In this document: one piece after another, positions 12,787 to 16,773 of the stretch | Layout: every line of letters starts with the position of its first letter | Position numbering within the stretch: the first letter of the stretch is position 1 | Source: Chloroflexota bacterium | GTDB lineage: Bacteria; Chloroflexota; Anaerolineae; Anaerolineales; Villigracilaceae | Direction: 5' to 3' | Length of the DNA stretch: 16,773 bases | NCBI GenBank assembly: GCA_016191985.1 | Contig: JACPVB010000035.1 | Location: forward strand, 1 to 16,773 | The notes under the pieces: generated by a model | Seen by the model: only the letters and a program-made list of their open reading frames with translations | What the model was told of the DNA's origin: nothing | Database searches by the model: none | Position numbers and translations under genes: made by a program

Positions 12787-15354
12787 TCACAACAAACTGA
12801 TGGGGTCGATCTCGACCCGCCAATCATTTAATTTTAAATCTTGTAAAAATGAAGCGGGGTCAGGTCCACGCACCACGATTTGCCAGCGATAGATTCCATC
12901 CACTTTTGAAAAAAAGGATGGGACAGGCCCGATCAATTCCGTTTGGCGACGTTTCTCCGCTTCGATCTTAACCTTGAGCCTGCCTGCCAGTTTATTGGCC
13001 TCTTCCTCCGCCCGGTCATTTTCCGCATGGCGGTATTCGAGGCGTGCCAGCTTTGCAAACGGCGGATAGCCCAATTTTTTGCGATAGTCCAATTCGCGTT
13101 CGTAAAATCCATTCACGTCATGCCCTGCCGCGAATTGAATGGCGTAATGCTCTGGCATAAAGGTCTGCAAAATGACCTTGCCCCCGCGCGCCGAACGTCC
13201 CGCTCGACCCGCAACCTGGGTGAGTGTTTGAAAAACTTTTTCACTTGCAAACGGGTCGGGCAAATTCAAACCTACATCCGCCAGCACAATGCCAACCAAT
13301 GTGACCATGGGCAGGTCGAGTCCCTTCGCGAGCATTTGCGTGCCAACGAGCACATCGGCCTGGTGATTTGCAAAATGCGTGAGGATGATCTCGTGCGCGT
13401 CTTTTTGACGGGTGGTATCCCAATCCCAGCGCAGCGTCCGCGCCTGTGGGAACATGGCTTTGATATCCGCTTCCACTTTTTCACTGCCCAGCCCATATTC
13501 ACGGATCTGGTCGCTCTTGCAATTCGGGCAGGTTTTTGGCATTTGGCGGGTGTATCCACAGCGGTGGCAAAGCAGTGAAACGTCTCCTCGATTATGCTCA
13601 GGGTGGGGCTGCGTGATGCCTGATGCGTGTTGCGTGTTGCGTGTTGCGTAATTCGTGATTCGTGATTCGTGATTTTCTTTACGCGTTGTGGATTTGGCAT
13701 TACGAGACTCAGGTAAACCGGTGTGCAATGTAAGGGGCGTTTCGCAATTTGGGCATTTCAATACATGCCCGCATTCACGGCAGAAGATGTAGGTGGCCGT
13801 CCCGCGACGGTTGAGGAAGATGATGGCCTGCTCGCCGCGCGAGATTGTCTCTGCGAGTGACTCGGACAAACTGCGCGAGAAGATTCCGCGATTGCCGTTT
13901 TTCAATTCCTCGCGCATGTCCACCACTTGCACGGGCGGCAGGGCTGAGTCAGTTACGCGTTCGGGCAATTCCAATTTTTGAATCTGTTTAATTTCCGCCC
14001 AGTGACGCTGTTCCACGGTCGGCGTGGCGGAGCCCAGGACGCAGACCGCGCCGCACAAAAGCGCATATTCCCGCGCGGCGTTGACGGCATTGTAATACGG
14101 CGGCTCGGCCTGATAATAGGAACTGTCGTGGCATTCGTCCACGACGATGAGGCCGATATTTGGCAAAGGTGTGAACAAGGCTGAACGCGCGCCGATGATG
14201 ATATTTAATTTTCCAGAACGCGCACGCCGCCAGGTGTCGTATCTTTCGCCTTCCGATAATTTTGAATGTACCAATCCCACCTGCCCGGGAAAGCGTGATA
14301 AAAAGCGGCGCACCAACTGCGGGGTGAGCGCAATTTCAGGAACCAATACAAGCGTCTGTTTGCCGTTTTGAATTACTTCTTCCGCGGCGCGTAAATAAAT
14401 TTCGGTTTTGCCCGAGCCGGTGACGCCGTATAAAAGAAAGGTTGAAGGTTGAAGGTTGAAGGTTGAAGTAATTTTTTGCAAAGCCGCGTTTTGTTCAGGG
14501 GTTAGATTTAACTCGTTATTCGTTGCTTGTTTCTCGATCTTTCCCAACGGGTCTCTAAAAATTTCATTCTCGAATAAGCGGATCAAGCCGCGCTCTTCGA
14601 GTTCCTGCAAATCTGCGAGGTTACAGCCTGTTTCGGCGTAGACCCATGAAAGGTTGATGGCCTCAGGCTGCTGGATAAGGAAGCGCAAAGCGGCCTGACG
14701 ACGCGCCAGAGTCTGTTTGGTGGAGCCGAGGGACTCCATCTCTACTTCTGCCGCTTCAGGCTTAACCGACAGTTGGGCAACGCGCACGAACTTTGGTCTC
14801 ACGCGGGGGGCGGGCAAGACATTCTTTGCGGAAAGCACGCCTTTTTTGACAAGCATATTCGCAGTCTTGCGCCAGTCCACTTTGGCGAAGTGACTGTCGA
14901 TCTGGCGTCCGCGCAATGCGCCGCGTTCGTTGAGGAGGGCGAGAAGTCGTGATGTGATTTTCGAGGATGGTTCTGAGTAATTTGTCCCTTCGTCTTTGCT
15001 CAGGGTGGGCTTTCGTAATTCGTAATGGATGTCTGCCTGTTGGCTGAGGCCTGTGGGAATCATCAGGTTCACGATGGATGCAAGCGGATTCAGCGTAGAG
15101 TCTGCCAGACGAATGGCAAGGGCAATTTGCGGCGGAGTCAGAGCGGGGGCAGGGTCGAGCAGGTCGATGATCGCTTTGGGATTCTGTATGGGAGAAGAGT
15201 CTGTCAACTCGAGGACAATGCCCTGCACCGTCTGATTCCCAAATGGCGCAACGACAAGACAACCCGCCTGGATTTGTGAGGCGAGTTCGGATGGGACTAT
15301 GTAATCGAAGATACCTGAGATTGCGGGGATGTTGACGGCGAGGCGGGCGAACAT
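12787..15354 (-). CDS. priA: Primosomal helicase PriA
   Basis: PriA is the 3'-to-5' DNA helicase that restarts stalled replication forks. At 855 residues it is longer than the usual 730-810. The N-terminal DNA-binding domain (FARLAVNIPAISGIFDYIVP) precedes the helicase core: Walker A GVTGSGKTE (about 309-317), motif II VVDECHD (about 404-410, where DEEHD is usual) and GSATPT. Eight zinc-binding Cys lie in four CxxC pairs: CRECG, CPNC, CHRCG and CPNC. Downstream motifs include GTQMLAKGLDLP and QVAGRAGR. The extra length comes largely from repeat-encoded insertions: a long loop between the second and third Cys pairs (about 545-590), a short one just before Walker A (about 296-306) and one near residues 110-124. 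All are in frame with intact motifs, so it is probably functional. A TATAAT seven bases before the ATG suggests a leaderless transcript. Confidence 0.95.
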   Translation of the reverse strand: MFARLAVNIPAISGIFDYIVPSELASQIQAGCLVVAPFGNQTVQGIVLELTDSSPIQNPKAIIDLLDPAPALTPPQIALAIRLADSTLNPLASIVNLMIPTGLSQQADIHYELRKPTLSKDEGTNYSEPSSKITSRLLALLNERGALRGRQIDSHFAKVDWRKTANMLVKKGVLSAKNVLPAPRVRPKFVRVAQLSVKPEAAEVEMESLGSTKQTLARRQAALRFLIQQPEAINLSWVYAETGCNLADLQELEERGLIRLFENEIFRDPLGKIEKQATNNELNLTPEQNAALQKITSTFNLQPSTFLLYGVTGSGKTEIYLRAAEEVIQNGKQTLVLVPEIALTPQLVRRFLSRFPGQVGLVHSKLSEGERYDTWRRARSGKLNIIIGARSALFTPLPNIGLIVVDECHDSSYYQAEPPYYNAVNAAREYALLCGAVCVLGSATPTVEQRHWAEIKQIQKLELPERVTDSALPPVQVVDMREELKNGNRGIFSRSLSESLAETISRGEQAIIFLNRRGTATYIFCRECGHVLKCPNCETPLTLHTGLPESRNAKSTTRKENHESRITNYATRNTQHASGITQPHPEHNRGDVSLLCHRCGYTRQMPKTCPNCKSDQIREYGLGSEKVEADIKAMFPQARTLRWDWDTTRQKDAHEIILTHFANHQADVLVGTQMLAKGLDLPMVTLVGIVLADVGLNLPDPFASEKVFQTLTQVAGRAGRSARGGKVILQTFMPEHYAIQFAAGHDVNGFYERELDYRKKLGYPPFAKLARLEYRHAENDRAEEEANKLAGRLKVKIEAEKRRQTELIGPVPSFFSKVDGIYRWQIVVRGPDPASFLQDLKLNDWRVEIDPISLL
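13590..13673. repeat. REP-like piece plus nine-unit heptamer array inside priA
   Basis: Nine 7-bp units run from 13611 to 13673 (gcgtgat, gcctgat, three gcgtgtt, gcgtaat, three tcgtgat). They directly follow tgctcagggtgggg, one side of a common REP-like sequence. On the coding strand they read NHESRITNYATRNTQHASG, inserted in the zinc-binding loop of PriA. Confidence 0.8.
14437..14468. repeat. GAAGGTT heptamer array inside priA
   Basis: Four and a half 7-bp units (aaaggtt, then three gaaggtt, then gaag) encode TSTFNLQPSTF immediately before the Walker A strand of PriA. The unit differs from the GAATTAC type but has the same 7-bp period. Confidence 0.8.
14986..15026. repeat. Second REP-like plus heptamer composite inside priA
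   Basis: cccttcg-tctttg-ctcaggg (14986-15005) is an imperfect REP-like palindrome. It is followed by gtgggct and two tcgtaat heptamers (15013-15026). The order matches the composite at 13590-13673. On the coding strand it reads HYELRKPTLSKDEGTNY in the N-terminal region. Confidence 0.65.
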
Positions 15355-15360
15355 GAGTTG

Positions 15361-15366
15361 ATTATA
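15361..15366 (-). promoter_or_regulatory. Consensus -10 box of priA, likely leaderless
   Basis: TATAAT on the minus strand ends six bases before the priA ATG, so the expected start of transcription is the A of the start codon. No Shine-Dalgarno is present. A small hairpin (ggagt-ttcgtg-actcc, 15370-15385) sits just upstream. No good -35 box is seen. Confidence 0.6.
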
Positions 15367-15387
15367 CGTGGAGTTTCGTGACTCCCA

Positions 15388-16245
15388 TTATTTTTGTTTA
15401 AGCCGTGAAGTATTGCGTTTGGTGGTGATGACCGCCGCGCCATACCCAACGACAGATGAATAATCTTTTGTGACATCGCCTGAGGTGGCGTAATTTAAAA
15501 TTTGAATATTGTCCGCGCCAAGTTTTTGGGATGCCCACATGGCTGCCGCAACTGCGGCGTGACCGCAGGCGAAACCCTTGCCGGTGTGCTCGGCCTCAAA
15601 GATGGAATACGGGTTGAATGATTCGAAACACCGGAGCATTTCATGGTCGAAGATGTGGGCGGTTTGCTGGTCGTAAAAATGGGAGAGATCTGTGGAAGCG
15701 ACGATGATGGCGTTTTTCTTTTTGAGGGTACGCGCCAGGGCCAGCCCAAGTTTTTTGGCAACTTCCTCCTCCTGCGCGTGGACCATGACCGGTAATAGCT
15801 TGAAACCGTTATGAAAGATGCGCTGTAAAAAGGGAAGTTCGATTTCGAGTGAATGTTCCTTGTCGTTTGGAATGGGGGAGATGGGGATGTCGAGATTTTT
15901 TTGCAATTCTTCGAGCGCGGGCTGATCCACTTCGATGTTGCCCAGCGGCGTAGCGTAGGCTTGATGGCTGGTGGTGATGAGTTGATACGGCGCGAAATTA
16001 TGAAACGGCGAAAGGATGGCGACGAGGTCGGGGCTGAGTCCGCGCAGTGCGGCGAAGGCATGGGCGGCCACCCTGCCTGAATATTTATGCCCGGCGTGAG
16101 GGGCAATGACGCCGATAACCTGTCCGCTGATTTCAGGGAGTTGTGCATCGGCGATGTATTCGTCCACGCGGGCGGCGAGAGGAGTGGGCATCCCTTCGTA
16201 CCATGTGCCTGCTATCGGAGAGGGGCGGAGGTTGAGCGCGTTCAT
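15388..16245 (-). CDS. amrB: MEMO1 family / AmmeMemoRadiSam system protein B
   Basis: This 285-residue protein of the MEMO1 family is related in fold to extradiol dioxygenases. Conserved residues match the MEMO copper/iron-binding site: His50 in APHAGHKYSG, His82 in SPFHNF, His189 in STDLSHF and Cys227 in GFACGH, with the family motif EHSLEIELPFLQ at 130-141. In many prokaryotes it belongs to the AmmeMemoRadiSam group with an AMMECR1-domain protein and a radical-SAM enzyme; neither partner is in this window. Biochemical role is unsettled. It lies 33 bp upstream of priA on the same strand. Its start is preceded by TGCTACAAT six bases before the ATG, without a Shine-Dalgarno, so it is probably leaderless. 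Confidence 0.93.
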   Translation of the reverse strand: MNALNLRPSPIAGTWYEGMPTPLAARVDEYIADAQLPEISGQVIGVIAPHAGHKYSGRVAAHAFAALRGLSPDLVAILSPFHNFAPYQLITTSHQAYATPLGNIEVDQPALEELQKNLDIPISPIPNDKEHSLEIELPFLQRIFHNGFKLLPVMVHAQEEEVAKKLGLALARTLKKKNAIIVASTDLSHFYDQQTAHIFDHEMLRCFESFNPYSIFEAEHTGKGFACGHAAVAAAMWASQKLGADNIQILNYATSGDVTKDYSSVVGYGAAVITTKRNTSRLKQK

Positions 16246-16251
16246 GAAATT

Positions 16252-16260
16252 ATTGTAGCA
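16252..16260 (-). promoter_or_regulatory. Extended -10 promoter of the MEMO gene, likely leaderless
   Basis: TGCTACAAT on the minus strand ends exactly six bases before the ATG at 16245, the same spacing as for priA. Transcription should start at the A of the start codon. Confidence 0.6.
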
Positions 16261-16270
16261 TAACGGGAAT

Positions 16271-16301
16271 CAAAAACCGAGTCCCTTGCGAGGCTCGGTT
16301 T
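16271..16301 (-). terminator. Intrinsic terminator of the STAS-like gene
   Basis: An 8-bp perfect stem, AAACCGAG with CTCGGTTT (16274-16281 and 16294-16301), is followed on the minus strand by a T-run (GGTTTTTGATT). It lies about 20 bp after the STAS-like stop and upstream of the MEMO promoter. Confidence 0.85.
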
Positions 16302-16319
16302 CATTTGACTGGGCTTGGA

Positions 16320-16712
16320 TCATCCCGCTGGGGGTGAGATGGTGCTGGGGTTTTCCTGCTGTTCTTTCACCTCCAGCCACTCCAGCGCCTTCTTTATTTC
16401 TGTGAACACCCTGATTTTTGCGCCGCGGTTAACAGCGGAATTTTCCATCAGGTAGTTGATCAAATTCATTTGCGCCACCGCCGCAACCTTGATTTTAGGA
16501 CCAATGACTTTGGCGATTTCCTTTCCAAGTTCGTAGCGGTCCACAATACTGATGTGGCCGCGAATTTCCCTCAAATCGACAAGCACCTTGTCCAGCGATT
16601 CGCGTTTGCAGTGTTCGCTGATCTCCTGGATAAGTCCAAAGAGGGCTTTCGATGAAAAGGACTCGAAGTTTTCAACGAAAAGATAATCGCCTCGATTTAT
16701 GCAGTTGGGCAT
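16320..16712 (-). CDS. SpoIIAA/STAS-like small protein
   Basis: This 130-residue soluble protein has alternating strands and helices: an opening strand (YLFVENFE), a helix (SKALFGLIQEISEHCKRES), the strand KVLVDLREIRG, a helix (DRYELGKEIAKVIG), the strand KVAAVAQ and a closing helix (EIKKALEWLEV). This is the pattern of SpoIIAA/STAS-like proteins found alone in many environmental bacteria. The typical phosphorylated Ser is not identifiable, so an anti-sigma antagonist role is uncertain. AGGAA seven bases before the ATG supports the start, and TGCTATAAT lies upstream. It is a single-gene unit closed by its own terminator. Confidence 0.65.
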   Translation of the reverse strand: MPNCINRGDYLFVENFESFSSKALFGLIQEISEHCKRESLDKVLVDLREIRGHISIVDRYELGKEIAKVIGPKIKVAAVAQMNLINYLMENSAVNRGAKIRVFTEIKKALEWLEVKEQQENPSTISPPAG

Positions 16713-16755
16713 GTTTAATTCCTGTTGGCGTTGTGTCTTTAGGGTGGGTGCTGGG

Positions 16756-16764
16756 ATTATAGCA
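16756..16764 (-). promoter_or_regulatory. Extended -10 promoter of the STAS-like gene
   Basis: TGCTATAAT on the minus strand, 43 bases before the ATG, gives an expected start near 16749. The -35 region falls beyond the window. Confidence 0.6.
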
Positions 16765-16773
16765 AAAATAAGA

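Noticed and set aside
13611..13673. Possible CRISPR array
   Set aside because: The units are 7 bp, contiguous and without spacers, and they are in frame inside priA.

Overview
This window looks like a bacterial chromosome segment from an uncultured or poorly studied Chloroflexota lineage, most likely class Anaerolineae. That is an inference from the Thr/Pro/Ser-rich exported protein, a DUF6159-type membrane protein, a membrane-anchored NrfHA pair, a PriA with DECH instead of DEEH, and abundant short period-7 repeats inside and between genes. No rRNA, tRNA, phage gene, transposase or CRISPR array was seen.

Layout. Positions 1-1569 (minus strand) hold an M42 aminopeptidase cut by the window edge and a small membrane-anchored Thr/Pro-rich protein. 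Positions 1632-5476 (plus) hold sbcC (Rad50-like) and a membrane family 2 glycosyltransferase. Positions 5490-6720 (plus) form a copper-related unit: a sigma70-like promoter whose -10 box lies inside a perfect 13-bp inverted repeat, a DeoR-type HTH fused to a Cys-rich NosL-like domain, and a PCu(A)C copper chaperone lipoprotein. Two gene-poor stretches (6638-7034 and 7458-7866) flank a small four-helix membrane protein and are full of hairpins and repeats. Positions 7792-9760 (plus) hold nrfH-nrfA, the membrane-bound ammonifying nitrite reductase, with a CRP-type TGTGA-N6-TCACA site about 41.5 bases before the predicted transcription start and a strong terminator after it. A DUF6174-like lipoprotein follows.

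From 10363 on, all genes are on the minus strand. They are a Crp/Fnr regulator directly downstream of a phosphoribosyltransferase, a DUF6159-like membrane protein, priA, a MEMO1/AmmeMemoRadiSam-B protein, and a SpoIIAA/STAS-like protein.

How the parts may work together. The Crp/Fnr protein has the R-E-x3-R recognition-helix pattern of E. coli CRP and lacks both FNR cysteines and the cAMP-contacting arginine. It is therefore a good candidate to bind the TGTGA-N6-TCACA site and switch on nitrite ammonification in response to a non-cAMP signal. The HTH-NosL fusion next to PCu(A)C suggests a copper-responsive circuit that controls itself. The most unusual genome-level feature is a set of 7-bp tandem repeats (GAATTAC-like and GAAGGTT), sometimes next to REP-like palindromes. 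They sit in frame inside sbcC and at three places in priA, where they add peptide insertions, and they also occur between genes.
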